From: an uncultured Kiritimatiellota bacterium
GTDB taxonomy: Bacteria > Verrucomicrobiota > Kiritimatiellia > RFP12 > DVOR01
DNA: 63,726 nt
Direction of reading: 5' to 3'
Assembly: GCA_944391065.1 (NCBI GenBank)
Contig: CALXSH010000006.1
Coordinates: 1-63,726 of the forward strand
The notes under the pieces: model-generated
What the model saw: the letters and a program-made list of their open reading frames with translations, nothing else
Told to the model about the DNA's origin: nothing
Databases searched by the model: none
In this document: positions 41,063 through 50,730 of the stretch, one piece after another
Layout: every line of letters starts with the position of its first letter
How positions within the stretch are numbered: the stretch's first letter is position 1
Position numbers and translations under genes: made by a program

Positions 41063-41359
41063 ATGCCCAAAGCCCCCAAGAAGCCCATGACCAAGGCCGA
41101 GATCGTCGAAGCCGTCGCCAAGGAAGCCGGCACCACCAAGGTCACCGTCGAGACCGTCTACAACGCCCTTGTCACCGTCACCGGCAAGTGCGCCAAGAAG
41201 GGTCCCTTCACCCTCCCCGGCCTCGGCAAGTTCACCGTCGTCACCCGCTCCGCCCGTACCGGCCGCAATCCCCGTACCGGCGAAGAGATGAAGATCCCTG
41301 CCAAGAAGGCCGTCAAGTTCACCCTCTCCAAGAACATCAAGGACAAGATCCTTGACTGA
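41063..41359 (+). CDS. HU-family nucleoid protein
   Basis: 98 residues, basic. The N-terminal helices start 'MTKAEIVEAVAKEAG' after a short Lys/Pro-rich extension. The DNA-binding arm is seen in 'FTLPGLGKFTVV' and 'RTGRNPRTGEEMKIPAKKA', then 'VKFTLSKNIKDKIL'. HU binds and bends DNA as a dimer. HU versus IHF subunit cannot be fixed, though the single gene suggests HU. Monocistronic with its own promoter and terminator. Confidence 0.94.
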   Translation: MPKAPKKPMTKAEIVEAVAKEAGTTKVTVETVYNALVTVTGKCAKKGPFTLPGLGKFTVVTRSARTGRNPRTGEEMKIPAKKAVKFTLSKNIKDKILD

Positions 41360-41375
41360 ACGGCATGCGCCGCGT

Positions 41376-41414
41376 ACAAAGAAGGCCCCGCTTTGCCGCG
41401 GGGCTTTTCTTTGT
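41376..41414 (+). terminator. Terminator of the HU gene
   Basis: Inner 7-bp GC stem (41385-41391 with 41398-41404) extended by an A/T-rich outer stem reaching 41376 and 41414 with one bulged base; TTTT follows the GC part. Confidence 0.85.
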
Positions 41415-41542
41415 CATGTGGCGTCGCCCCGTCTGTGACTCGCCTGCGGCCCGTCTGCAGGCGCCGTCGTCTTGGCCAGGCTTTGGTCCCTCCCCGGCGT
41501 ATGCGGTCAGCACCCGTCCGTCACCCTGCCTTAAATTGTGGC

Positions 41543-41572
41543 TTGACTTTGCTTTGTGGGGTGTGGTATTAT
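41543..41572 (+). promoter_or_regulatory. Strong promoter of the small basic protein gene
   Basis: TTGACT (41543-41548), 18-bp spacer, TATTAT (41567-41572), 45 nt before the ATG at 41618. One of the best matches to consensus in the window. Confidence 0.8.
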
Positions 41573-41617
41573 CACCGGACTTTTTGAACCCCTTTTATTC
41601 ATTTGGAGGATCGAGCG

Positions 41618-41821
41618 ATGGGAACAGGTCGTACCCTTAATAAGAAGCCGGCTACGCGTCCGGTGAAGTCTGCCGGTGAACGTCGCCGCCGTGATGCCGT
41701 TCAGCGCAAGCGTCTGGTTGCCCTGGGCATGGACGAGGCCGTCGTGTCCAAGCTGAACGCCGTGCAGATCCGCGATTATCTGCGCACCCCGGCGAAGACG
41801 CGCGCGGCTTTCGCGAAGTAA
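41618..41821 (+). CDS. Small basic protein of unknown function (67 residues)
   Basis: ATG 41618 follows TTGGAGGA. The product begins 'MGTGRTLNKKPATRPVKSAG', continues with an 'ERRRRDAVQRKRLVALGMDE' basic helix, and ends with 'KLNAVQIRDYLRTPAKTRAA'. It is rich in Arg and Lys, with no Cys or membrane segment, which suggests nucleic-acid or ribosome binding. I do not recognise the family. A strong promoter, a good ribosome-binding site and its own terminator indicate an abundant protein. Confidence 0.8.
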   Translation: MGTGRTLNKKPATRPVKSAGERRRRDAVQRKRLVALGMDEAVVSKLNAVQIRDYLRTPAKTRAAFAK

Positions 41822-41844
41822 GCGGCAGTCCGTCACAACGAGCG

Positions 41845-41886
41845 AAGCACATCCGCGGCGCAAGCGCGGGTGTGCTTTGTTTTTTC
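41845..41886 (+). terminator. Terminator after the small basic protein gene
   Basis: 13-bp stem (41845-41857 with 41865-41877, one T-G pair), 7-nt loop and a T-rich tail to 41886. The folC ribosome-binding site begins only a few bases later, so folC either uses read-through or an unseen promoter. Confidence 0.88.
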
Positions 41887-41905
41887 AGCAGGGAGGGACG
41901 TTCGT

Positions 41906-43237
41906 ATGGCGAGGGAGTTTCTGGATCGGCTGGCGGCGCGTCGGGTCTTCGGGATCCGTCCGGGGCTGGAGACGATGTCGGCGCTGTGTGAGGCGCTGGG
42001 GCATCCGGAGCGGGAGTTCGCGGTGATCCATATCGCGGGTACGAACGGCAAGGGGAGCGTGGCGGCGCTGTGCGACGCGGCGCTGCGCGCGTCGGGTTAC
42101 CGCGTGGGGCGCTATACATCGCCCCATCTGGTGCGGGTGAACGAACGGTTCACGGTCGACGGGGAGGATGTCTCGGATGAGACGCTGGGGCGGGCGTTGG
42201 ACCGCGTGGAGGCGGTGTGCGCGGCCAAAGGGCTGGAGCCGACCTTCTTTGAGGTGCTGACGGCCTGCGCGTGGGTGATTTTCCAAGAGGCCGGGGTACA
42301 GCTCGCGGTGGCCGAGGTCGGCATGGGGGGCCGTTGGGACGCGACGAATACGATTGAGGCGCCGCTGGTGTCGGTGATTACCCATGTGGCGCTGGACCAC
42401 TGCGCGATTCTGGGCGACACGCTTGAGGCCATCGCGGGGGAGAAGGCGGGGATCGTCAAGCCCGGCCGTCCCGCGGTGATGGGCGCGATGGATCCGCTCG
42501 CAAAGGCGGTGATCTCGGCGAAGGCCGCGGACTGCGGGGCGCCGCTCCATGACGCGTCGGAGGAAATTTCCGTGGCGGTGTCGCGGCGGACGGTGCACGG
42601 TCAGACGCTGACGTGCGAGTCGCCGCGCGGGACCTATCCGGCCGGCCTGACGCGTCTCACGGGGACCTATCAGACGGAGAACGCGGCGACGGCGCTCTGC
42701 GCCTTGGAGCGCCTGATGGAGCAGGGGCTGGAGATTCCGCCGAAGGCTTTCACCGAGGCGCTGCGCACGGTGCGGTGGCCCGGCCGGTGCCAATTGATCG
42801 CGTCCGACCCGCCGACCTTCCTGGACGGCGGCCACAATCCCGACGCGCTGCGGGCGCTCCGTGAGTCGCTGAAGTCGCTCCACGTGCGGCGTCGGGTCGC
42901 CCTGGTCTGCGGCTTCTGCGGGGACAAGGCGGTGAAGGACGCGCTGCACGAGATTGCGCCGCTCGTCGAGGCCGCGTGGACGACGCGGATCGCCAATCCG
43001 CGCACCCTGCCGGCCGAGGAGACGGCGGTGTTGGCGCGCGCGGCGGGCATCCGCAGGGCGGTGCCCGCGGAGAGCCTGGAGGCGGCGCTGGAGGCAGCCT
43101 CCGATTGGGCGCAGGGATGCCAGGGGACCGTGGTCATCTGCGGTTCGCTTTTCCTCGTGGGCGAGGTGCTGGCGCTACGCGGCGAGGACGGCGGGGCTGA
43201 GGGGCTGGACCCGAGCGAGGCGGTCCGTGCGCCTTGA
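41906..43237 (+). CDS. folC: Dihydrofolate synthase / folylpolyglutamate synthase
   Basis: 443 residues from ATG 41906, preceded by GGAGGG. It adds glutamate to dihydropteroate and to folates using ATP. Mur-ligase-type motifs: the P-loop 'HIAGTNGKGSVAAL', 'GRYTSPHLVRVNER', 'EVGMGGRWDATN', 'ITHVALDHCAILG' with 'GEKAGIVKPG' (carbamylated-Lys region), and 'LDGGHNPDALRAL' in the C-terminal domain. The end of the gene overlaps the following pseudouridine synthase by 11 bases. Whether it has both activities cannot be told, but a single copy usually does. Confidence 0.92.
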   Translation: MAREFLDRLAARRVFGIRPGLETMSALCEALGHPEREFAVIHIAGTNGKGSVAALCDAALRASGYRVGRYTSPHLVRVNERFTVDGEDVSDETLGRALDRVEAVCAAKGLEPTFFEVLTACAWVIFQEAGVQLAVAEVGMGGRWDATNTIEAPLVSVITHVALDHCAILGDTLEAIAGEKAGIVKPGRPAVMGAMDPLAKAVISAKAADCGAPLHDASEEISVAVSRRTVHGQTLTCESPRGTYPAGLTRLTGTYQTENAATALCALERLMEQGLEIPPKAFTEALRTVRWPGRCQLIASDPPTFLDGGHNPDALRALRESLKSLHVRRRVALVCGFCGDKAVKDALHEIAPLVEAAWTTRIANPRTLPAEETAVLARAAGIRRAVPAESLEAALEAASDWAQGCQGTVVICGSLFLVGEVLALRGEDGGAEGLDPSEAVRAP

Positions 43238-43979
43238 CCCGCCGGTCAATACGGACATCCGCTGGATTTACGAAGACGCGCGGATGATCGTCCTGGACAA
43301 ACCCGCCGACCTGCCGGTACACAGCAGCGGCAGTTACCGCCTGCATACCCTAGATACGCTGCTGAAGCGCTACCGGCCAGCCGACACGATCCATCTGATT
43401 TCGCGGCTGGACCGGGAGACGAGCGGGTTGGTGCTGGTGGCGAAGGACCGCGTGACGGCGGCTATCCTGGGGAAAACCCCGAAACGCAAGATTTATGAGG
43501 TGTTGGTGGAGGGGCTCTTTCCCGCGGGACGCTACGCGGCGGTGGGGGAGATTCACCGGACCAATGAGCCGCCGGTTTATTCGATGCGGCGGCTGGACCA
43601 TGCGTCGCTCCTGAGTGCGATGCCGGAGAGCCTTTCGCCCGACCGCGGGGCGGCGACGTGGCTGGAGGCGGTCGGACCGGGCCCGTGGCCGGGGACGACG
43701 CGGCTCCGGGCGGAGTTGGTGACGGGGCGGACCCACCAGATCCGTGCGACGCTCCGCACGCTGGGCTATCCCGTGGTGGGCGACAAGATCTACGGCCCGG
43801 ACCCGGAAATCTTCCTGCGGTTTCGCGAGGGCACCCTCACGGAGGCCGACAGGACGGCCCTGCGTCTCCCCAATCAGGCTCTCCGCGCCGTGGTGCTCTC
43901 CTTCAACGGCTTCACCTTCCGCTCCGTCCGTCCGCCCCTGGGGGCTCCGGATATCACAGAGATGTGGCCCATCGGGTGA
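43227..43979 (+). CDS. RluA-family pseudouridine synthase
   Basis: 250 residues from GTG 43227, chosen because GAGG lies 6 nt upstream and the next in-frame starts would cut into the domain. The catalytic motif is 'ISRLDRETSGLVLVAKD' with the conserved Asp, preceded by 'IVLDKPADLPVHSSG' and followed by 'LVTGRTHQIRATLRTLGYP'. Enzymes of this type isomerise uridine in rRNA or tRNA. No S4 domain is present, so it resembles RluA/TruC-like short forms; the target base is unknown. It overlaps folC, indicating coupling. Confidence 0.88.
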   Translation: MRLDPPVNTDIRWIYEDARMIVLDKPADLPVHSSGSYRLHTLDTLLKRYRPADTIHLISRLDRETSGLVLVAKDRVTAAILGKTPKRKIYEVLVEGLFPAGRYAAVGEIHRTNEPPVYSMRRLDHASLLSAMPESLSPDRGAATWLEAVGPGPWPGTTRLRAELVTGRTHQIRATLRTLGYPVVGDKIYGPDPEIFLRFREGTLTEADRTALRLPNQALRAVVLSFNGFTFRSVRPPLGAPDITEMWPIG

Positions 43980-43986
43980 GGCGCCC

Positions 43987-44015
43987 GTGCGGGGTGGGGG
44001 CTTTTTTGGTAAAAT
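43987..44015 (+). promoter_or_regulatory. Probable promoter for the PurF-like gene
   Basis: GTGCGG (43987-43992), 17-bp spacer, TAAAAT (44010-44015), 28 nt before the ATG at 44044. Confidence 0.55.
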
Positions 44016-44043
44016 CCGAGCCCAACACTTCGGAGGAGCAACT

Positions 44044-45537
44044 ATGGGCGGCTTTTTTGGTGTCGTTTCGCAGCAGACCTGTGTTTCCGATGTATTTTTC
44101 GGCACGGACTACCATTCGCATATGGGTACCGTGCGCGGCGGCATCGCGGTTTTCGCGGGCAACGCGTTTCATCGTTCGAGTCACAATCTGGCCAACGCGC
44201 AGTTCCGCGCGCGCTTTGAACGGGCCGCGACGAGGTTCGCTGGCCTTAACCCCCATTATGGCCTGGGCGTCATCAGCGATCAGGACGATCAGCCGATCTT
44301 CGTGCAGTCGCACCTGGGTCGGTACGCGTTGGCGCTGGTCGGCCTGGTGACGAACCTTCAGGAGTTGGCCGAGCAGTTGCTCAGGGACAACCGCGGCCAC
44401 TTCTGCGCGTTGGGCAAGGACGGCGAACTGAACGCGCTGGAAATCCTGACGATGCTGATCAATACGCAGGATACCTTTGAGGATGGTCTGCGGTATGTGC
44501 AGGAGCATGTGGAGGGGTCCGCGTCGCTGCTGCTGCTCTCGGACAAGGGCGTTCTCTACGCCGCGCGCGACCGCTTCGGCCGCACGCCGGTGATTCTGGG
44601 CCGCCGCGAGTCGGACGGTGCCGTCGCGGTGACGATGGAGTCCTGCGCTCTGTCGAACCTGGGCTACGCCTATGACCGCGACCTGAAGGCCGGCGAGGTG
44701 GTGGCCATCACGCTCGACGGCGTGCGGACGCTGGTCGAGGGCCATGAGGAGCAGGCGATCTGCTCTTTCCTTTATGTCTATTACGGTTATCCGGCGAGCA
44801 CGTACGAGAATGTCGGCGTGGAGCGCGTCCGCTACCGTTGCGGCGCCTATCTGGCGCGCCGCAATCCGGTGGATGCCGACATCGTGGCGGGCATTCCGGA
44901 TTCGGGTGTGGCGCACGCGTTGGGGTATGCCTTTGAGAGCGGGATCCGTTATGCCCGGCCCTTCGTGAAATACACGCCGACCTGGCCGCGCAGCTTCATG
45001 CCGCCGGATCAGAGCCTCCGTCAGAAGATCGCCAACATGAAGCTTCTGCCGGTGCCGGAACTCATCCGCGACAAGCGTCTGGTCTTCTGCGACGACTCCA
45101 TCGTGCGCGGCACGCAGCTGCGCAATCAGGTGAAGCGCCTCTTTGACGCCGGGGCGAAGGACATTCATGTCCGCATCGCCTGCCCGCCGCTGATTTACAA
45201 GTGCAAGTTTCTCACCTTCTCGCGCACCGAGAGCGTGATGGACCTAATGACGCGCCGCATCATTCAGGAGATCGGCGGGAGCGACGCGGATGTCGAGTCT
45301 TTCCGCGATCCTGACGGGGCGCCCTATAAGGCGATGGTCGAGGAGATGCGCCGCCGTCTGGGCATGACTTCGCTGGTCTTCGCCCGCGTGCCTGACGTGG
45401 AGAAGGCGATCGGCATCGGTCCGCGCATCTGCACCTACTGCTGGACGGGCGAAGACATTTCGCTCAGGGGCAACGGCGGCTGCAAGGGCCACTGCGCCTG
45501 CTGCGCCGAACGCTGCGCGATGACCCCCAAGGCCTAA
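44044..45537 (+). CDS. PurF-like amidophosphoribosyltransferase without the glutaminase nucleophile
   Basis: 497 residues with GGAGGAG upstream. The C-terminal phosphoribosyltransferase domain is intact: 'VAGIPDSGVAHALG', 'KYTPTWPRSFMPPDQ' and the PRPP motif 'LVFCDDSIVRGTQL' (about 346-359). The N-terminal Ntn glutaminase domain begins 'MGGFFGVVSQQ': the Cys that must follow Met in PurF is Gly, and no in-frame start supplies it. The usual 'HRGQxSAG' is replaced by 'MGTVRGGIAVF' and the 'GHNGNLTN' region by 'LVGLVTNLQEL'. The enzyme may use free ammonia or an external partner. The C-terminus has Cys463/Cys466 ('CTYCWTG', as in Fe-S PurF) plus five more cysteines between 480 and 491. Confidence 0.85.
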   Translation: MGGFFGVVSQQTCVSDVFFGTDYHSHMGTVRGGIAVFAGNAFHRSSHNLANAQFRARFERAATRFAGLNPHYGLGVISDQDDQPIFVQSHLGRYALALVGLVTNLQELAEQLLRDNRGHFCALGKDGELNALEILTMLINTQDTFEDGLRYVQEHVEGSASLLLLSDKGVLYAARDRFGRTPVILGRRESDGAVAVTMESCALSNLGYAYDRDLKAGEVVAITLDGVRTLVEGHEEQAICSFLYVYYGYPASTYENVGVERVRYRCGAYLARRNPVDADIVAGIPDSGVAHALGYAFESGIRYARPFVKYTPTWPRSFMPPDQSLRQKIANMKLLPVPELIRDKRLVFCDDSIVRGTQLRNQVKRLFDAGAKDIHVRIACPPLIYKCKFLTFSRTESVMDLMTRRIIQEIGGSDADVESFRDPDGAPYKAMVEEMRRRLGMTSLVFARVPDVEKAIGIGPRICTYCWTGEDISLRGNGGCKGHCACCAERCAMTPKA

Positions 45538-45572
45538 ACCCTGCCCCCAAGCCCCTCCTCGGTCACACCGCC

Positions 45573-46823
45573 ATGGCCCGCAACAAGGTCCGCTTCATCG
45601 AACGCCTGGAGAGTTCCGTCATCCCGCTGATTCAGCAGGAGGGCGCGGACAGGAAGGTGACGGAGTTCTGGCCGAAGGTGCTGCTGGCGGTGCTGAAGGG
45701 GATTTCGAAGATCTTCGCCGGGGTGGTGTGGCTGCGGATGTGGTTCTTCCGCATCGGCGTGCTGCGCCGCTGGCCGCTGGGATGTCAGGTGATCAGCGTC
45801 GGCAACGTCACGGCCGGCGGCACGGGCAAGACTCCGGTGGTGGAGAAGTTCGCCCGCGAACTCACCAAGGAGGGGCGCAGGGTGGCGATTCTCTCGCGCG
45901 GTTACCGCCGCAAGGAGAAGCCCTTCCTGCAGCGCCTCTTCTCGTCGACGGACGAGCCGCCGCTGATCGTGAGCGACGGGCGGCGCGTGCTGCTCGATTC
46001 CGAGACGGGCGGTGACGAACCCTACATGCTGGCGAGCAATCTGCCCGGCGTAGTGGTGCTGGTGGACCGCAACCGCGTAAAGTCCGGCCGCTACGCGACG
46101 CAGAAGCTCGGCTGTGACACGCTGATTCTCGACGACGGCTTTCAGTATCAGAAGCTGCGTCACTCCCACGACATCGTGCTGGTCGACAAGACCAATCCCT
46201 TCGGCAACGGCAATCTGCTGCCGCGCGGCGTGCTGCGCGAGGGCATCCACAACATCCGCCGGGCCGACTTCATCTTCATCACCAAGTCCGACGGCAATTC
46301 CGAGGCGCTGCGCAAGCGCATTCGGCAGTACAATAACCACGCCGAAATCATCGAGTGCCGCCATGCGCCCAAGTGCCTGCGGAACGTTTACGGTCCGGAG
46401 ACCCTCGATCTGACCTGGCTCAGGGGCAAACGCGTCGTGGCCCTCTCGGGTATCGCGGTGCCGCAGAGCTTCGAGAACTTTCTGCGCGGTTACGGTGCGG
46501 AGATCGCCGAGTGCGTCCGTTACGCCGACCACCACCGTTACGCCACGCAGGAAGTCATCAACGTGGTCAACCATACGGCCGACCTGGAGTGCGACGCGCT
46601 GATCACGACCGAAAAGGACGCGGTGCGTTTCCCGCGCCTGACGACGACGGCCGTGCCGGTCTATTACCTGCGCATCGAAATCGAGATTCTCAAGGGCGCC
46701 GACAGTTTCCGCGACGCGGTGCTCCATATCTGCTTCAAGGACGAACCCCGCGGGCACCGGGCCTCGGCCGAACCCGCCAAGGCCGCCCCGGCGAAACCCG
46801 TCACGGCTCAGGAGAAGGCGTGA
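45573..46823 (+). CDS. lpxK: Tetraacyldisaccharide 4'-kinase
   Basis: 416 residues. It phosphorylates the 4' position of the lipid A precursor at the inner membrane. An N-terminal hydrophobic segment (about 36-60) is followed by the P-loop '[16 protein letters not shown]' with Lys86, then '[11 protein letters not shown]', 'GDEPYMLA', '[19 protein letters not shown]' and '[11 protein letters not shown]'. '[11 protein letters not shown]' lies in the C-terminal part. It ends in an Ala/Pro/Lys tail that overlaps the murJ start. Confidence 0.94.
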   Translation: MARNKVRFIERLESSVIPLIQQEGADRKVTEFWPKVLLAVLKGISKIFAGVVWLRMWFFRIGVLRRWPLGCQVISVGNVTAGGTGKTPVVEKFARELTKEGRRVAILSRGYRRKEKPFLQRLFSSTDEPPLIVSDGRRVLLDSETGGDEPYMLASNLPGVVVLVDRNRVKSGRYATQKLGCDTLILDDGFQYQKLRHSHDIVLVDKTNPFGNGNLLPRGVLREGIHNIRRADFIFITKSDGNSEALRKRIRQYNNHAEIIECRHAPKCLRNVYGPETLDLTWLRGKRVVALSGIAVPQSFENFLRGYGAEIAECVRYADHHRYATQEVINVVNHTADLECDALITTEKDAVRFPRLTTTAVPVYYLRIEIEILKGADSFRDAVLHICFKDEPRGHRASAEPAKAAPAKPVTAQEKA

Positions 46824-48439
46824 GCGAGAGCCTTCCGACAGCTTCCGCCGCCGACGGCGCGGCGCCCGCCCCGCGTCCGCGCGGCAGGCTGCTGGGCAAG
46901 GTCGGTATCGTCAGCGCCATGACGGGCATCAGCCGCATCTTCGGTCTGGTGCGTGAGATGGTGATGGCCTGGTTTTTCGGGACGTCGACTCTCCAGAGCG
47001 CCTTCGTCATCGCCTTCCGCATCCCCAATCTCTTCCGTCGCCTTTTCGGTGAGGGGGCGCTCGGTGCGGCCTTTCTGCCGATCTTTGTGGAGGTGGAGAA
47101 GACGCAGGGACGCGAACGGGCCCAACGCTTCCTGGCGCGCATTCTGGGATTGCTTGTCTGCGCCCTGGGCGTGCTGGTCGGCATCGGCATCGCGGTCTCT
47201 TACGGCATCGAGGCGGCGTGCGGGGAGGGTTCGCGCTGGACCGAGGCCATGCCGCTGCTGCGCATTATGCTGCCCTACGCGGTGCTGATCTGCGCGGCGG
47301 CAATCGTGTCGGCGGTGCTGACGGTCCATGACAGGTTCGCGGTTTCGTCGCTGACGCCGGTCATTCTTAATCTCGTCTGGATTGCGGTGCTGCTGGGGGT
47401 CTGCCCCTTCCTGCCGGCGGAGGGTTACTGGCGCATCGGCGCGGTGAGCTGGGGCATCGTTCTGGGCGGTGCGGTGCAGATTCTCTTCCAGTTGCCCGAA
47501 CTGAGGCGTGTCGGGTATCGGTTTCGGCTGAGCGTGACGGGGTGGGGGAGTTCGCCCTACATCCGTCAGGTGCTGCTGCAGATGGGCCCGGCCTCGCTGG
47601 GCATCGCGCTGGCGCAGATCAATATCTGTCTGGACGGCGTGCTGGCCTTCTACGGGGCGGCGTGGGCGCCGTCGGCGCTGGAGTACGCCGACCGCATCAT
47701 CTATCTGCCGCTGGGGCTCTTCGCGACGGCCTTCGCCACGGTGCTGCTGCCGACCTACAGCCGCCAGGTGGCCGAGGGCGACACGGATGCGCTGAAGACG
47801 ACGATGAACCGCGCGCTGCGGAGCCTGGCACTGATTATGATGCCGACAGCGATCGGTCTGATGGCGCTGGCCCTGCCTACGGTTGAACTCATCTACCGCC
47901 GCGGCGCCTTCGGGGCCGATTCGGCGGTCTGGACGGCGCGCGCGGTATTGGCCTACGCGCCGGGATTGCTCGTCTTCGCGCTGAACAAGGCGGTGGTGCC
48001 GGTCTTCTACGCGCTCAAGGATCTGCGCACGCCCGTGAAGGTGGCGTCGTGGTGTATCGGGGCGAACTGCCTGATGAACGTCTCCTCGGTAATCTTCCTG
48101 CCGGAGGGGTGGCGTCACGCGGGCATCGCCTTCTCGACGGTGATCAGTTCGGTGCTGAACTCCGTGGCGCTGGTGGCCATTCTGCGGCGCCGGGGCATGG
48201 CACCGGAACTGCGCAGCCTGGCGTCGGTGGGCACGCGCGTCCTCCTGGCGGCCCTCGCGATGGGCGGCGCGGTCTGGGCACTGCACCGTTTGCTGGCGGG
48301 CCATGTGCCGCTGATTGTCTCGGTGCCGCTCTGCGTGGCGGTGGGCGCGGCGGTCTATCTGCCGGCGGTGGCGCTCCTGGCGCCGAAGGCGACGCGCGAG
48401 GCCTTGGCCGATTTGCCGCTCCGCCGCCGCAGGACCTGA
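46820..48439 (+). CDS. murJ: Lipid II flippase MurJ
   Basis: 539 residues from GTG 46820, overlapping the lpxK stop (GTGA) with GGAGAA just upstream. About 13-14 membrane segments. MVF/MurJ motifs: 'SAMTGISRIFGLVREMVMAWFFG' at the start (given here as its recognisable parts 'SRIFGLVRE' and 'AFRIPNLFRRLFGEGA'), 'YADRIIYLPLGLFATAFATV', and 'PTVELIYRRGAFGADS'. It moves lipid II across the inner membrane for peptidoglycan synthesis. Charged, Pro/Ala-rich N-terminal ~28 residues are cytoplasmic. No terminator was evident after it. Confidence 0.93.
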   Translation: MSESLPTASAADGAAPAPRPRGRLLGKVGIVSAMTGISRIFGLVREMVMAWFFGTSTLQSAFVIAFRIPNLFRRLFGEGALGAAFLPIFVEVEKTQGRERAQRFLARILGLLVCALGVLVGIGIAVSYGIEAACGEGSRWTEAMPLLRIMLPYAVLICAAAIVSAVLTVHDRFAVSSLTPVILNLVWIAVLLGVCPFLPAEGYWRIGAVSWGIVLGGAVQILFQLPELRRVGYRFRLSVTGWGSSPYIRQVLLQMGPASLGIALAQINICLDGVLAFYGAAWAPSALEYADRIIYLPLGLFATAFATVLLPTYSRQVAEGDTDALKTTMNRALRSLALIMMPTAIGLMALALPTVELIYRRGAFGADSAVWTARAVLAYAPGLLVFALNKAVVPVFYALKDLRTPVKVASWCIGANCLMNVSSVIFLPEGWRHAGIAFSTVISSVLNSVALVAILRRRGMAPELRSLASVGTRVLLAALAMGGAVWALHRLLAGHVPLIVSVPLCVAVGAAVYLPAVALLAPKATREALADLPLRRRRT

Positions 48440-48548
48440 CGGCGCGCGAAACCCGGCCCGTAACCCCGTCTCCCGGGGAGGAGCAAGGGGACGGGAACTC
48501 CTTAAATCCGTGTCAGCGCGTGAAAAATCGCAGCGCGCGGAAAAAGGG

Positions 48549-48577
48549 TTGACAGGGAGAGGCGGGCTTTGTTATTT
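48549..48577 (+). promoter_or_regulatory. Promoter of the first tRNA-Thr gene
   Basis: Perfect TTGACA (48549-48554), 17-bp spacer, TTATTT (48572-48577), 16 nt before the tRNA. Confidence 0.75.
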
Positions 48578-48593
48578 TGTGCCCCACTTTTGC

Positions 48594-48669
<76 letters not shown>

Positions 48670-48685
48670 TTTTGCGTGAAGGTAG

Positions 48686-48715
48686 TTGACTCCTTGGGTG
48701 GGGTTATGCTACATT
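48686..48715 (+). promoter_or_regulatory. Promoter of the second tRNA-Thr and tuf
   Basis: TTGACT (48686-48691), 18-bp spacer, TACATT (48710-48715). The transcript would carry a leader of about 75 nt with a possible small hairpin (gatcccgcgaggggtc, around 48775-48790) before the tRNA. Confidence 0.7.
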
Positions 48716-48796
48716 CGTGCGACTTCTTCACAGAAAAGCCGCCGCTAGGCAGCCGGAATGGGAAGGAGAGCGGTGATCCCGCGAGGGGTCAGTTGC

Positions 48797-48872
<76 letters not shown>

Positions 48873-48914
48873 TTACAACACCAAACCCAAACTTCTGCTC
48901 ACAGGAGAAGAAAA

Positions 48915-50120
<1,206 letters not shown>

Positions 50121-50142
50121 GATCTCCTCCTGTGAACAGCTG

Positions 50143-50178
50143 AGCCTGGGGCGGCAAGCCCCGCCCCAGGCTGCTTTT
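50143..50178 (+). terminator. Terminator after tuf
   Basis: 12-bp perfect GC-rich stem (50143-50154 with 50161-50172), 6-nt loop, then gcTTTT. It separates tuf from the rpmG-secE-nusG-ribosomal block, or attenuates read-through into it. Confidence 0.85.
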
Positions 50179-50220
50179 CCAAGACCCGGATCTTAACGCT
50201 TCGTAAGAAGGATTCATACG

Positions 50221-50373
50221 ATGCCCCGCGAACTCGCTATTTTGGCCTGCACCGAGTGCAAGCGCCGCAACTACACGACGACCCGCAACAAAAAGACGCA
50301 GACCGAACGTGTCGAACTCATGAAGTTCTGCCCGTTTGAGCGCAAGCGCACGCTCCACCGCGAGACCAAGTAA
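50221..50373 (+). CDS. rpmG: Large-subunit ribosomal protein L33
   Basis: 50 residues, basic. It begins '[20 protein letters not shown]' and ends '[14 protein letters not shown]'. Zinc-type L33 has CxxC...CxxC; here Cys10, Cys13 and Cys37 are present but the fourth position is Phe40, so the zinc site is incomplete. Position between tuf and tRNA-Trp/secE is the usual one in many bacteria. AAGAAGG precedes the ATG. Confidence 0.95.
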   Translation: MPRELAILACTECKRRNYTTTRNKKTQTERVELMKFCPFERKRTLHRETK

Positions 50374-50401
50374 TCCTCGCCTCGCGGCTACTCCAAATTT
50401 T

Positions 50402-50475
50402 AGGGTGGTAGTTCAATGGCAGAGCAGCGGTCTCCAAAACCGCCAATGGGGGTTCGACTCCCTCCCACCCTGCCA
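50402..50475 (+). tRNA. tRNA-Trp (anticodon CCA)
   Basis: 74 nt with encoded CCA. Acceptor agggtgg/ccaccct, anticodon stem gcggt/accgc, loop ctccaaa (50432-50438) giving CCA. Usual neighbour of secE. Confidence 0.96.
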
Positions 50476-50483
50476 ATTTTCGG

Positions 50484-50687
50484 ATGACGATCATGTTTGA
50501 CAAAGTAAAACGGTTCTTCGGAGAGGTTGCCTTGGAAGCCAAGCGCATCGCCTGGCCGGCCCGCCGCGAACTGGTGGATTCCGCGATTGTGGTGCTTTGC
50601 TTCATCGTGATCCTCGCCGTGGTCATCATGTGCTGCGACGAAATCATCCGTACGGCCCTGAGGCTTGTCCTCGGCGGCCAGGCCTGA
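50484..50687 (+). CDS. secE: Preprotein translocase subunit SecE
   Basis: 67 residues, the short single-span form. An amphipathic helix 'KVKRFFGEVALEAKRIAWPA' precedes the conserved 'WP..RE' element ('AWPARRELVDSAIVV') and one membrane segment (about 34-53). It stabilises SecY in the inner membrane. ATG 50484 or the next Met at 50493 could be the start. It sits between tRNA-Trp and nusG as in most bacteria. Confidence 0.94.
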   Translation: MTIMFDKVKRFFGEVALEAKRIAWPARRELVDSAIVVLCFIVILAVVIMCCDEIIRTALRLVLGGQA

Positions 50688-50730
50688 TCAGGCCGTAACC
50701 CTCCCCTCTTCCCCGACAGGACAAACGACA

